Positions 23,876 through 32,232 of a stretch of 48,186 nt of DNA are shown here, piece by piece (position 1 is the stretch's first letter; each line of letters opens with the position of its first letter). The stretch spans positions 1 to 48,186 of the forward strand of contig JAEYOJ010000011.1 in NCBI GenBank assembly GCA_023411815.1, given 5' to 3'. The position numbers and the translations under genes were made by a program. This DNA comes from Pseudomonadota bacterium. Its GTDB lineage: Bacteria; Desulfobacterota; Desulfovibrionia; Desulfovibrionales; Desulfovibrionaceae. Under the pieces are notes generated by a model that worked only from the letters and a program-made list of their open reading frames with translations, did no database searches and had not been told where the DNA came from.

Positions 23876-25354
23876 CTAGAGATAATCGAGCAGGCTGACG
23901 TTTATGATCTTCGCGGAAGTGCTGAGCACCGACTGGTAGATGTACTCGCTGCGGGCCAGGTCCACGCTGAGCTGGATCTCGTCCACGTCCTCCACGGCGC
24001 TCAGGAAGGTCCCGGCGCGGTCCTTCTCCAGGGTCAGGGCGGTCTGGGCCAGCTCGACCCGGTTGATCCTGCCGCCGATCTCGCCGGCCGCGCTGGTCAA
24101 CTGCTTGTGGGCCGCCTTGAGCTTTTCCAGCGATTCGCCGATGGCGTCGCGCTCGTTGAACTCCATGTAGCCGATGAGCGCGCCGGCGACCTCCAGCAGA
24201 TTGCTGTCTGCCTTGCCGGCGGCCTGGCCGTTGTACACACCGCCGAAGACGTCCTTGCCCACGGCGTTGATGGTCACCGAGGAGGAGTTCGAAATGGGCA
24301 GCTTGATGTCCGCCTCGTGAGGCCGGATGGTGAGAATGTCTCCGGAGTTCACGTCGCCCGAGGGATCGGCCGTGAGCTTCATGAACCCGCCGGGCACGGC
24401 CAGCACCCCGCCCGTGGCGGTCTTGCCCGTGACCCAGGTGCGGCCGCCGTCGGTGCTGTATGAATAGTCGATCGTGCCGGAGATGTTGGCGTCGCTGTCG
24501 AAGCGCACGAGCACGTTGCCGCTGAAATAGCCTTCGGCCGCGGCGCTAACTGCCGAAGAGCCGGACAGGCTCACGGCGGCCCCGTCGTTGTCGTCGCCCA
24601 GGTATTGCGCACCCGGCCGCACGAACAGGATGGTTCCGCCCGTGTCGTCGTCGACCCCCGAGTTGGCCGAGACCGCCGAGCCGGCGGCCAGCCCCACGCG
24701 CACTCCGCCCAGGTCCAGCTCCGTGTCGCCCGCGGCCAGCGCGGCGTCGGTCCAGGTGTTGCCGCCGTCCTTGGAGTAGCGGTAGGTCAGAGCGTCCGTG
24801 CCCACCGTGCCGGCGGAGGTGAACTGGACCTTGATGCTCGTGTCCGACGAGCCGTTTACGGACACCACGGCGTCCTGGCCCAGGGCGGCGTCGCTCACCG
24901 TGGCCCACAGGCAGGTCGTGTAGGCGGAGCTGTCGGTTTTGTGCCCCGCCAGCACATGGCTGCCGTTGAATTCCGTGTTGGCCAGGCGCACCAGCTCCTC
25001 GTAGATCTCGCGCGCCTCCTTGGCGATCATGCTGCGCTGGTCGGCCGTGAGGGTCTCGGTGGAGGCCTGCTGGGCCAGCTCCTCCAGGCGCGTGACCAGC
25101 GTGCTGGACTGCTCGATGGCGTCGTCCACGGCCTTCAGCCAGCCCGTGGCCGTGTCCAGGTTCGCCTGTCGCTGGGCGATCCCGCTGAGCAGCGTGCGCG
25201 TGGCCAGCACGTTGCGCATGCCCGACGGGTCGTCCGAGGGTCGGTTTATGCGCTTTTTCGAAGCGTTCTGCTCGCTCAGGCCGATGTAATCCGCCAGTGA
25301 GTTGTTCATGTGGCGGATGGCGTTGTCGTAGATCATGGAAGTCGAGATACGCAT
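23876..25354 (-). CDS. flgL: Flagellar hook-filament junction protein FlgL (HAP3) with two inserted DGGxTW modules
   Basis: Joins hook to filament together with FlgK. The flagellin-like N-terminus (MRISTSMIYDNAIRHMNNS, RINRPSDDPSG 36-46) and C-terminus (SAVEDVDEIQLSVDLARSE...YQSVLSTSAKI) are clear. At 492 residues it is much longer than the roughly 320 of enterobacterial FlgL. The excess is a central insertion with two related modules at about 174-247 and 282-345. Each has an aromatic strand, S(K/T)DGGxTW, and a closing RPG or RPH strand. A matching module occurs in FlgK. The start has AGGAGG 8 bp upstream, which abuts a hairpin element in the flgK-flgL gap. Confidence 0.93.
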   Translation of the reverse strand: MRISTSMIYDNAIRHMNNSLADYIGLSEQNASKKRINRPSDDPSGMRNVLATRTLLSGIAQRQANLDTATGWLKAVDDAIEQSSTLVTRLEELAQQASTETLTADQRSMIAKEAREIYEELVRLANTEFNGSHVLAGHKTDSSAYTTCLWATVSDAALGQDAVVSVNGSSDTSIKVQFTSAGTVGTDALTYRYSKDGGNTWTDAALAAGDTELDLGGVRVGLAAGSAVSANSGVDDDTGGTILFVRPGAQYLGDDNDGAAVSLSGSSAVSAAAEGYFSGNVLVRFDSDANISGTIDYSYSTDGGRTWVTGKTATGGVLAVPGGFMKLTADPSGDVNSGDILTIRPHEADIKLPISNSSSVTINAVGKDVFGGVYNGQAAGKADSNLLEVAGALIGYMEFNERDAIGESLEKLKAAHKQLTSAAGEIGGRINRVELAQTALTLEKDRAGTFLSAVEDVDEIQLSVDLARSEYIYQSVLSTSAKIINVSLLDYL

Positions 25355-25367
25355 GACACTGTCCTCC

Positions 25368-25454
25368 TAGAGCATTTCGCAATTGAAATGCGCGGGTCCA
25401 GGGGCGCGTTCGCCCCTGGTGGGTGGGGCCTGGGGAGGGCAAAGCCCTTCCCAG
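25368..25454. repeat. Composite hairpin element in the flgK-flgL gap
   Basis: Three consecutive hairpins fill most of this 117-bp gap. The first begins TAGAGCATTTC, with stem GCATTTC (25372-25378) / GAAATGC (25385-25391), and resembles the left end of the 129-bp repeat. The second is a 9-bp perfect stem CCAGGGGCG / CGCCCCTGG (25398-25406, 25411-25419). The third is an 11-bp stem at 25430-25440 / 25444-25454 with a 3-base loop. The first hairpin touches the flgL ribosome site. Confidence 0.7.
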
Positions 25455-25471
25455 CTCTTGTGCAAGACGCC

Positions 25472-27562
25472 CTAACTCTTGAGCGAAAGCACGATGTCGA
25501 ACATCTCGTTGGCCGTCTGGATGAGCTTGGATGCGGCCTCGAAGGCGTCCTGCAGCTTGTTCAGGGTGATGATCTCCTCGTCGAGGTTGACCCCGGCCAC
25601 GGACTGCTGGCGTTCGTAAAGGTCCTGGGCCAGGGCGAAGGAGACCGTGAAACGCGTCTTGGCCGTGGCCGTGTCGCCGCCCACCTTGGAGACTATGTTC
25701 GCCAGGCAGTCGCTCAGCGAGCCGTTCATGGACCAGTCGGTCGTGCTCAGGGTCACGGTCGTGTCGCGCAGGGCGGCCAGGATCAGGGCCGTGGTGTTGT
25801 CGCCCTGGTTGACCTCGCCCGCGCCGTTGCCGTGGCCCGAGTTCACGCGGCCGGCATTGGCCAGCAGGTCGGGGTTCACGGCGATGGATTCCATGTCGTC
25901 GCCCGTGAAGAACGTGTTCAGCCCCAGGCAGGCCAGCAGGCCGGTGGAGTCCCCGGCGCACTCGAACGAACAGCCGCTCGCGGCCGAGAGCATGAGCCTG
26001 CCGTCGGTGATGCTGGCCGTGAGCTGGCCGCCGTAGGTGGCATTGATGGCGTCGCGCACGTTTTCCAGGCTGTGCACGCTCGGGTCGAAGGTGGCGTAGG
26101 TGTTGCCGTCCGTGGCGACCACGCCGCTGAAGTCCAGTTCGGTGATACCCAGGGCGTCGCCCGTGGCCTCGTCGTAGAGCGCGAAGGACAGGCTGCCTCC
26201 AGTCAGGCGGTCGGCGAAGGACAGGCCGCTCTGGCTCAGGGCCCGGTCCGTGTACTCCGCCTCGTAGGTGCCCAGCAGGTACTGGTGGTGGGACAGGCCA
26301 GCGCCCTGGCTGTGGGCGAAATTGACCTCCCAGATGAGCGACGCGGCCAGGGCGTCCATGCGCTCGCGGGCCTCGCCGAGGTACGTGTCGCGCGAGGCGA
26401 GCAGGCCGGCCAGGCTTCCACCGGACAGGCGGTTGGAGGCTCCGTCCAGGGGCGTGACGTTGACCAGGTTCGAGGTCGTCTTGACCCAGTACACGCCGGT
26501 CTTGGGCATGACGTTGAAGCGATCGCCGGCCGTGATGTCCGTGGTCGCCGGCAGGCTGGAATCCGCGGCCGAGCCGAACCAGACGGACACGCCGTCGATC
26601 TCGACCTTGTGGTCGATGTCGCCGGCCGCGAAGATCCGCACGCTGCCGTCGCCGTTTTTGAGCCAGGTCTTGCCGCCGTCCAGGGAGACCTTGAAGGTGG
26701 CCGCCGTGGCCCCGCCCGAGGTGTCGCCCGAGGTCACGAACTCGATCTGCAGCTCGTTGCTCGACGAGCCCTCGAAGTAGATGGAGCCGTCGAAGGTCGA
26801 ACCGGGCGTGAGCGATGCGGTGGCCTGCGGACCGAGCACCGTGAAGGAGTAGGCCTTGGCGCCGTCCACCAGGGTCTGGCCCTCCAGGGTCTGCACCGTG
26901 ATCTGGCCGTCCTCCTGCTCGATGGTGCGGATGTCCACGTATCCGGCGAGCGTGGTCAGCAGGGTGGAGCGCTTGTCCTGCAGGCCAGTGTTCTCGGGAT
27001 GGGCCACCAGGCTTTTGTTGACCGCGGCGATCTGCGTCAGGATCTCGTTGATCTGGCTGACTTGGTCGCGGATCTCGGCGTTCATGCGCTTCTCCTCGCT
27101 GCGCAGGTCCGCGTACAGATCGTTGAGCATGCCGGTCAGGCTTTCGGCCGTGCCGAGCAGCTCGGTGCGGGCGGCCGTGCCGCCCGGGTCGTTGGCCACG
27201 CCCTCGAAGCCGCTCCAAAGCGAGTCGAGCACCGCGGACAGTCCGTCCTTCTCCACCTGCACGAACAGGGATTCGATGGCCGTGCAGTTGGAGGTCAGCG
27301 TGGACCAGTAGGTGGTGTCGGCGGATTGGGCCAGGTACTGGCTTTCGATGTACTTGTCGTAGTTGCGGCGGATGGCCTGGATGATGGAGCCGGTGCCCAC
27401 CTGGCCGAAATACGTGTCCGTGGTCGTCCTGGTGGCGAAGTCCACGGTCCGGCGAGAGTAGCCCGCCGCCTCCGCGTTGGCCACGTTGTTGCCGATGACG
27501 TTGATGGCCGTCTGGTAATTGAGCAGCGCGTTGGCGCCGATGGAGAACAGGTTCGATATCAT
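25472..27562 (-). CDS. flgK: Flagellar hook-filament junction protein FlgK (HAP1)
   Basis: First junction protein on the hook. The 696-residue chain has the rod/hook-family N-terminus (MISNLFSIGANALLNYQTAI, NNVANAEAAGYSRR, 25-38), a coiled N-terminal core to about residue 215, and the C-terminal core ending with VAGVNLDEEIITLNKLQDAFEAASKLI and SLKS. It is longer than E. coli FlgK (547). Residues about 270-353 hold a module with SLDGGKTW and EIDGVSVWFG that matches the two modules in FlgL. The ATG at 27562 has GGGGAGG 8 bp upstream; the 11 residues before it in frame are not part of the family. It lies 55 bp after flgE. Confidence 0.95.
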   Translation of the reverse strand: MISNLFSIGANALLNYQTAINVIGNNVANAEAAGYSRRTVDFATRTTTDTYFGQVGTGSIIQAIRRNYDKYIESQYLAQSADTTYWSTLTSNCTAIESLFVQVEKDGLSAVLDSLWSGFEGVANDPGGTAARTELLGTAESLTGMLNDLYADLRSEEKRMNAEIRDQVSQINEILTQIAAVNKSLVAHPENTGLQDKRSTLLTTLAGYVDIRTIEQEDGQITVQTLEGQTLVDGAKAYSFTVLGPQATASLTPGSTFDGSIYFEGSSSNELQIEFVTSGDTSGGATAATFKVSLDGGKTWLKNGDGSVRIFAAGDIDHKVEIDGVSVWFGSAADSSLPATTDITAGDRFNVMPKTGVYWVKTTSNLVNVTPLDGASNRLSGGSLAGLLASRDTYLGEARERMDALAASLIWEVNFAHSQGAGLSHHQYLLGTYEAEYTDRALSQSGLSFADRLTGGSLSFALYDEATGDALGITELDFSGVVATDGNTYATFDPSVHSLENVRDAINATYGGQLTASITDGRLMLSAASGCSFECAGDSTGLLACLGLNTFFTGDDMESIAVNPDLLANAGRVNSGHGNGAGEVNQGDNTTALILAALRDTTVTLSTTDWSMNGSLSDCLANIVSKVGGDTATAKTRFTVSFALAQDLYERQQSVAGVNLDEEIITLNKLQDAFEAASKLIQTANEMFDIVLSLKS

Positions 27563-27617
27563 GGCGTGGACCTCCCCGGCATGGCGGGAGCGCACTCGGA
27601 CGCTCCCGCCCTCGCCG

Positions 27618-29207
27618 TTACGAGCGCTTCAGGTTGATGACCTCGCCCAGGAGCGTGTCCGTGGTGGTGATGACCTTGCCGTTGGCCTGGAAGCCGCGCT
27701 GGATGGTGATGAGGCGCACCATCTCCGTGGACATGTCCACGTTGGACTGTTCCAGGGTGGACGAGGCGACGTCCCCGCGGCCGCCGGTGTTGGCCGTGCC
27801 CGTGCGGGCCATGCCCGACTCGGAAGTCTCCGAGAAGAGGTTGCCGCCTTCCTGCTTGAGGCCCTGGTAGTTGTCGAAGTCCGCCACGGCCAGCACGAAC
27901 AGGTCGATGATCTTGCCGTTGGAGTAGCGGCCCGAGACCACGCCGTCGCTGTTGACGGCGATCTCCTGCAGGAAGCCCGGCGCGTAGCCGTTCTGGTTCT
28001 GCACGGTCGTGGTCGAGGATTCGTCGTAGCTGGTGAAGGCCGTGGCCGAACGGTCGACCGTGTTGTAGTTGGGCAGATTGTTGGTGTCCGTGCCCACGGC
28101 CGCGGCAGTGGCCACCGTGGTGGTCCAGCCCACGCCGCTCTTGTCGGACAGGCCGAAGTCGATCTCGATGGGCAGCGCGTTGGCGTCCGTGGTGAAGCTG
28201 GCGTTGGGTTGGCCCGTGAAGTTGGCCGTCAGGGTCGGCAGGCCGTTTTCCGACACTTCGGCCGGCACCCAGCTGGCCAGGTCCGCGACCGTGGCGCCAG
28301 TAGCGGCGGAATCGAGCGTGAAGGCGCTCATGCCGACCATGTTGCCCGAGCCGTCGAAGGTGATGGTGCCGGTCATGAGCATGCCAGCGGACGAAGTGGT
28401 GTTGATCAGCGTGCCGTCGGCGAGCGTCCGGCCGTCCTGCGCCGGATTGCAGGTGATCACGTATTCGAAGACGCGCTTGCCGTTCTCGTTGTCCATGGAA
28501 TCCGCGTCCACGGGGTCGAAGTACACGGTCAGGTCGTGGGCCGTGCCGCCCTCGTCGTAGACCTTGATGGTCGTCTGGTAAGCGTAGCGGTCGTCGCCCA
28601 GGGGCGTTTCGGCCGTGCCGTCCCAGTTCGCGAAGAGCGAGAAGAACGGGTTGGTCGCGTCCACGGAGCAGTCCTTGCTGTTCAGGTCCAGGTTGCTGGC
28701 CAGGCGGACCTTGTCGGTGGCCTTGGGCGGCGACTGGTAGCTCTCCAGGCGGATGTCGGTCAGGGAGCCGATGGTGGTGACCTTGCCGCTGGACGAGCCC
28801 TGGGCGGCCTTCCAGCCCTGGACCACATAGCCGTTGGGATCGATCAGGTAGCCGTTGGTGTTGAAGGTGAAGTTGCCGGCGCGGGTGTAGTAGGTCGAAC
28901 CGTTGGTTTTGTTGGTGACCATGAACATGCCCTTGCCGCCAAGGGCCACGTGCGTCGACTCGGAGGAGGCCTCGTAGGGGCCCTGCGTGAAGTTGGTGTA
29001 GATGGTGCTCACGCGCGAGCCGTGGCCGACCTGGTCGAAACCGCTGGCCGTGGACAGCTGCGAGTAGAACAAATCCTCGAAGTGCACGGTGCCGCTCTTG
29101 AAACCCAGGGTGTTGGCGTTGGCCAGGTTGTTGCCGATGACGGACATGGACTGGCTGTGGGACGTCAGGCCCGATATGGCGGTCCACATGGAAGTTGAAA
29201 GACCCAT
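27618..29207 (-). CDS. flgE: Flagellar hook protein FlgE
   Basis: Structural subunit of the universal-joint hook. The 529-residue protein has the N-terminal signature GLSTSMWTAISGL and SVIGNNLANANTLGFKSG, the hook D1 feature THVALGGKGMFMV, and the C-terminal FlgE/FlgG core STLEQSNVDMSTEMVRLI with TTTDTLLGEVINLKRS. It is longer than the enterobacterial protein (402), as in many polar-flagellated bacteria. The ATG at 29207 follows AAGGAG. The long in-frame extension upstream overlaps flgD and is spurious. It lies 32 bp after flgD. Confidence 0.95.
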   Translation of the reverse strand: MGLSTSMWTAISGLTSHSQSMSVIGNNLANANTLGFKSGTVHFEDLFYSQLSTASGFDQVGHGSRVSTIYTNFTQGPYEASSESTHVALGGKGMFMVTNKTNGSTYYTRAGNFTFNTNGYLIDPNGYVVQGWKAAQGSSSGKVTTIGSLTDIRLESYQSPPKATDKVRLASNLDLNSKDCSVDATNPFFSLFANWDGTAETPLGDDRYAYQTTIKVYDEGGTAHDLTVYFDPVDADSMDNENGKRVFEYVITCNPAQDGRTLADGTLINTTSSAGMLMTGTITFDGSGNMVGMSAFTLDSAATGATVADLASWVPAEVSENGLPTLTANFTGQPNASFTTDANALPIEIDFGLSDKSGVGWTTTVATAAAVGTDTNNLPNYNTVDRSATAFTSYDESSTTTVQNQNGYAPGFLQEIAVNSDGVVSGRYSNGKIIDLFVLAVADFDNYQGLKQEGGNLFSETSESGMARTGTANTGGRGDVASSTLEQSNVDMSTEMVRLITIQRGFQANGKVITTTDTLLGEVINLKRS

Positions 29208-29239
29208 TGCGGTTCTCCTTGTATTGAGCCGGGCGAGCG

Positions 29240-29929
29240 CTAGGCGTCGGCCTGGTCGGGTTGGCTGCCCTTGGTGATGCTGGTCACGTAATCGAGGTTC
29301 ACGGTGCGGCCGTCGTCCAGCTTCAGGTAGATGGTGCCGTCCGAAGTGAACACGGACTGCACCGTGCCGGTGACGCTGGTGGTGACCGAGACGGAGTCGC
29401 CTTTCGCGGACTCGGCCGTGAAGCCGATGGAGTAGATGCCGTCCGGCACCTCTTTCCCGTTGTAGTCTCGGCCGTCCCACTTGAACTCGTGGCTGCCCGC
29501 CTCGGTCGGGCCCAGGATGACCGTGTCCACGAGCTCGCCGTTCTCGTCGTAGACGTAGGCCGTGACCGATTCCGCGTCCGCGCCCAGGGTGAAGGTCATG
29601 GGCGAGATGGAATCGCCCTTCTTGGCCACGCTGTAGCCGCCCGCCTCGACGCCCATGCCGATGTAGCTGGCGGCCTGCGTCGTTCCGAGGCTGGCCATGC
29701 CGGCGATGAGCGTATCCATGGCCGAGGCGATGTTCGTGAGCTGTTCGAGCTGGGCGTAGCTCGTGATCTGGTCCACCATCTGGGCGTTGTCCGTGGGATT
29801 GGTGGGGTCCTGCTGCTCCAGCTGGGCGATGAGGATCTGGATGAAGTCGGCCTGATCCAGGGTGGAAGACGGCTCCGAGTCATTCGCTGGCTTGTTGTTG
29901 TTGAGATAGGATGTGACGTCGATGTACAT
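29240..29929 (-). CDS. flgD: Flagellar hook assembly scaffold FlgD
   Basis: Hook-capping protein needed for FlgE assembly, removed from the finished hook. The 229-residue chain has the conserved N-terminal export and assembly region (LDQADFIQILIAQLEQQDPTNPTDN, about 24-48, and MVDQITSYAQLEQL). It also has the FlgD Ig/Tudor-like C-terminal part (FKWDGRDYNGKEVPDGIYSI). GGAGAA precedes the ATG at 29929. It starts 27 bp after the anti-sigma gene, so the sigma/anti-sigma pair and the hook genes probably share one transcript. No fliK hook-length gene lies beside it. Confidence 0.95.
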   Translation of the reverse strand: MYIDVTSYLNNNKPANDSEPSSTLDQADFIQILIAQLEQQDPTNPTDNAQMVDQITSYAQLEQLTNIASAMDTLIAGMASLGTTQAASYIGMGVEAGGYSVAKKGDSISPMTFTLGADAESVTAYVYDENGELVDTVILGPTEAGSHEFKWDGRDYNGKEVPDGIYSIGFTAESAKGDSVSVTTSVTGTVQSVFTSDGTIYLKLDDGRTVNLDYVTSITKGSQPDQADA

Positions 29930-29956
29930 GGCTCGTTCTCCTCGAAATATGTCGGG

Positions 29957-30271
29957 TCAACGCGCGCAGACCTGTCTGGCGCACTGTTCGGTGACGATGT
30001 TCCTGGCCGCCTGGCGAACCTCCGCTGGCGCGTCGGGGGCTTCGGCCTCCAGCGACCCGAGGATGTGGCGCAGCTCGATGATCGCGGCCCGGCAGCCCGC
30101 GCAGCCGGCCAGGTGGTCTTCGATCTCCCGCCGCCCCCTGGCGCGCAGGCGGCCGTCCAGGTAGGCGGCCAGCCCGGCCAGGGACGGGCAGGGGTTCTCC
30201 GGGAGCGGAAGGCGGTCCAGCAGCCGCTTGGCGGCCAGCCGGGTAAGGACCTTTCTCAACAGCGGAGTCAT
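29957..30271 (-). CDS. zf-HC2 anti-sigma factor in the flagellar operon
   Basis: A 104-residue cytoplasmic protein with the zinc-binding anti-sigma motif: Cys28, then LAAYLDGRLRARGRREIEDHL, then the H-x3-C-x2-C site in HLAGCAGCR. It starts 9 bp after the sigma gene with AGGAGG before the ATG, the usual coupled arrangement for an ECF sigma factor and its inhibitor. No membrane helix is present, so release would depend on a cytoplasmic signal, partner switching or redox loss of zinc. Three extra cysteine/basic residues close the C-terminus (CARQVCAR). It sits immediately before flgD, which is unusual. Confidence 0.85.
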   Translation of the reverse strand: MTPLLRKVLTRLAAKRLLDRLPLPENPCPSLAGLAAYLDGRLRARGRREIEDHLAGCAGCRAAIIELRHILGSLEAEAPDAPAEVRQAARNIVTEQCARQVCAR

Positions 30272-30280
30272 GGCGTCCTC

Positions 30281-30844
30281 CTATTGGGCCAGCTCGCAGA
30301 CCGCCGGGCGACAGGCCATGCGGATACGCCCCCAGGCCTCGCCCTCGAGTCCGCGCACGACCTGCGGGGCCACCCCCAGGACGCTCGCGGCCTCCTCGAA
30401 GCTCAGGCTTTCGTCGTAAAGAAGACGCAGGACGAATTTGTGCGTGGGCTCCAGGATGTCGTCCTGGCGGTCGATGGCCTCCTCCTTGCCCGCCACGTCC
30501 ACGCCCATAGCAGCGAAGATCGCCGAGAGCCGGGAGGTCGGATAGATGGACTGCCTGATGTGGTTGAGGGCGGCCTTCTCGGCGTAGAGCGAAAGCCATG
30601 TCTCGAAACCGCACTTGCGCGCGTCGAAGTCGTTGATGGCCTTGCAGTCGTCCGCAGTAAGCCTGGTGTAGATGCCGAGGCTTATGGCTTTGGCGAGATG
30701 CCGGATGTTACCGCAGCGTCTGGCGACGAGCACTCTGTATACTGACGAGTATATGTAAGGCATGAAGGCCTGCGCCAGGACGTCGCTAGAATGCGGTTCA
30801 TTGGGCATCTTCAATTCCTTGAGGGCGGGAAGCAGGGATTCCAT
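30281..30844 (-). CDS. ECF-like RNA polymerase sigma factor heading the flagellar operon
   Basis: A 187-residue sigma-70-family protein of divergent ECF type. Region 2 is recognisable around residues 25-105 (FMPYIYSSVYRVLVARR and FETWLSLYAEKAALNHIRQ). Region 4 has a helix-turn-helix at about 140-175 (LLYDESLSFEEAASVLGVAP, then a recognition helix). Its weak match to common ECF groups suggests a lineage-specific class. The ATG at 30844 has GGAGGAG upstream. It is cotranscribed with its zf-HC2 partner and then flgD-flgE-flgK-flgL-fliD. No sigma-28 or sigma-54 promoter is evident upstream; a TATAAA at 30919-30924 (minus) lacks a matching -35. Confidence 0.85.
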   Translation of the reverse strand: MESLLPALKELKMPNEPHSSDVLAQAFMPYIYSSVYRVLVARRCGNIRHLAKAISLGIYTRLTADDCKAINDFDARKCGFETWLSLYAEKAALNHIRQSIYPTSRLSAIFAAMGVDVAGKEEAIDRQDDILEPTHKFVLRLLYDESLSFEEAASVLGVAPQVVRGLEGEAWGRIRMACRPAVCELAQ

Positions 30845-31180
30845 GGTTCATTCTCCTCCGTTGTAGCCTGAAGAGCGTGGCGAACCGGCACGGGCATGCA
30901 GTTCTCCATCTTCACTTCTTTATACGTGGGAGAGGTGCGCGAACATCCATGGCCATGCGAAAAAAACATGAGCGGGTTTTTCTGCGGGCATCATGGCGGG
31001 CAGCCGCAAGTGAACAGGCACGGGCGGCTCTGGTCGGGCGCGAGGGGGGCGTTGCTTTTCGGGAGTCTGGCGGACCGGGCTGGCGGCGGTGCGGATCGGA
31101 AAAGAAGAAAGCCGGTCAGCTATGCGCTGCCCGGCTCTTGTCGACTCAAGGCGAGGCTTCGGGAAAAGCGGGGCGAGCGG
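30845..31180. other. Intergenic region upstream of the flagellar sigma gene
   Basis: About 335 bp. The left part is the leader and promoter region of the sigma gene on the minus strand, with TATAAA at 30919-30924 as the only promoter-like match. The right part holds the terminator of the VOC gene (31099-31136). Short open frames on the plus strand here have no ribosome site or family resemblance. Confidence 0.5.
31099..31136 (-). terminator. Terminator of the VOC-protein gene
   Basis: Read on the minus strand: AGCCGGgCAGC, 5-base loop, GCTGaCCGGCT, then TTCTTCTTTT. The stem is 11 bp with one internal mismatch, 44 bp after the stop codon. Confidence 0.8.
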
Positions 31181-31558
31181 CTACTTGGGGCTGTACAGTC
31201 CGACCACGTTGCCCTCGGAATCGAGCACGTGGGCGAAGTGGCCCATGCCTTCGCCTATCTCGGTCTTGGGGATGACCACCTTGCCGCCCGCCTTGGCGGC
31301 GCGGTCCAGACATGCCTGCAGGTCCTCGCCGCCGTTCAGGTACACGCGCGTGCCGGCCACGCTGGGATGGTTGCCGGGATCGGCCACCAGGGCGCCCGAA
31401 GGCTGGCCTTTGGCCGAGGGAAAGAAGGCCATGTTCTGGCCGTCCATGCCCATGGGCTTGAGCGTTATGTCCAGCATGGCGGAATAGAATTCCATGGCCC
31501 GACCCAAATCCAGAACCGGGATGGAGAACCAGACCACGGGTTGCTCGCTGACGTTCAT
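31181..31558 (-). CDS. VOC (glyoxalase/bleomycin-resistance superfamily) protein
   Basis: A 125-residue single-domain member of the vicinal oxygen chelate fold. The pattern runs VVWFSIPVLDLGRAMEFYSAML at the N-terminus, a central VYLNGGEDLQACLDRAAKAG, and a C-terminal GHFAHVLDSEGNVVGLYSPK carrying the metal-binding His and a probable metal-binding acid. Known relatives include lactoylglutathione lyase-like and antibiotic-sequestering proteins; the substrate here is unknown. The ATG at 31558 has GGAG upstream; the longer frame to 32251 runs through the next gene and is spurious. It is divergent from the DUF1622 gene and has its own terminator. Confidence 0.87.
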   Translation of the reverse strand: MNVSEQPVVWFSIPVLDLGRAMEFYSAMLDITLKPMGMDGQNMAFFPSAKGQPSGALVADPGNHPSVAGTRVYLNGGEDLQACLDRAAKAGGKVVIPKTEIGEGMGHFAHVLDSEGNVVGLYSPK

Positions 31559-31747
31559 TGTTCCGCTCCTTTGGCTCCGGTGCATTTCCGAGTGATCGCG
31601 GAGCTTCCTTCCACAAATGGGTGAAGGCCGGCCGTACGTCAAGGCCTTCATCGCCGGCCCACCGCGCTTGCCTCCGCGACCTTCTTCGCGCATATCCTTT
31701 ATGGATAGCTCATTGTACCGGGGAGATGCGTCACTCAGGAGGCCGCG

Positions 31748-32110
31748 ATGGATATGAAGGCCTTTGTCGAGATCATCGTCATCGCCATGGAGGCCGGCGG
31801 CATAGCGGTCATCATCGCCGGCGCGCTGATCCTCCTCTGGCGCTTCGCGGCTGAAATCCTGCGCGGCGTTCCGGCCAGCGAGGCGTACCACCTCCTGCGC
31901 CGCAACCTGGGCCGGGTCATCCTGCTGGGCCTCGAATTCCTGGTGGCCGCGGACATCATCAACACGGTCTCGGTGCGCCCCAGCTTCTACGACCTCGGGG
32001 TGCTCGGGCTGCTCGTGGTCATCCGCACCTTCCTGTCCTTCGCCCTGGAGATCGAGATCAACGGCCGCCTGCCCTGGAAGATGGGCAGCGACGCGAGCCC
32101 GGGGCTCTGA
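31748..32110 (+). CDS. DUF1622 family membrane protein
   Basis: A 120-residue inner-membrane protein with three hydrophobic stretches (about 13-32, 54-72 and 80-98) and the family pattern FVEIIVIAMEAGGIAVIIAG at the N-terminus, followed by LRRNLGRVILLGLEFLVAAD. Function unknown for the whole family. AGGAGG precedes the ATG by 6 bp. It is divergent from the VOC gene and is followed 122 bp later by a hybrid kinase with its own leader. Confidence 0.87.
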   Translation: MDMKAFVEIIVIAMEAGGIAVIIAGALILLWRFAAEILRGVPASEAYHLLRRNLGRVILLGLEFLVAADIINTVSVRPSFYDLGVLGLLVVIRTFLSFALEIEINGRLPWKMGSDASPGL

Positions 32111-32232
32111 GCCGTGCTTCCCGCCGGCCAGTGGTTCTTGTGGCCAGGGGAGATGGACGAAGGCGCGGTCCGGCTGTCGCTTTTCGATCATCGTGCTAAG
32201 GTCGGAGTGCCGAAGCCGGAGGGAGAGCGCAC

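Noticed and set aside
24546..27218. 890-residue minus-strand frame spanning flgK and flgL
   Set aside because: Out of frame with both genuine flagellar genes; Arg/Pro/His-rich shadow.
25310..27637. 775-residue open frame on the plus strand opposite flgK
   Set aside because: Shadow of flgK in high-GC DNA; composition is Gly/Val/Arg/His-rich, with no ribosome site or domain, while flgK on the other strand is certain.
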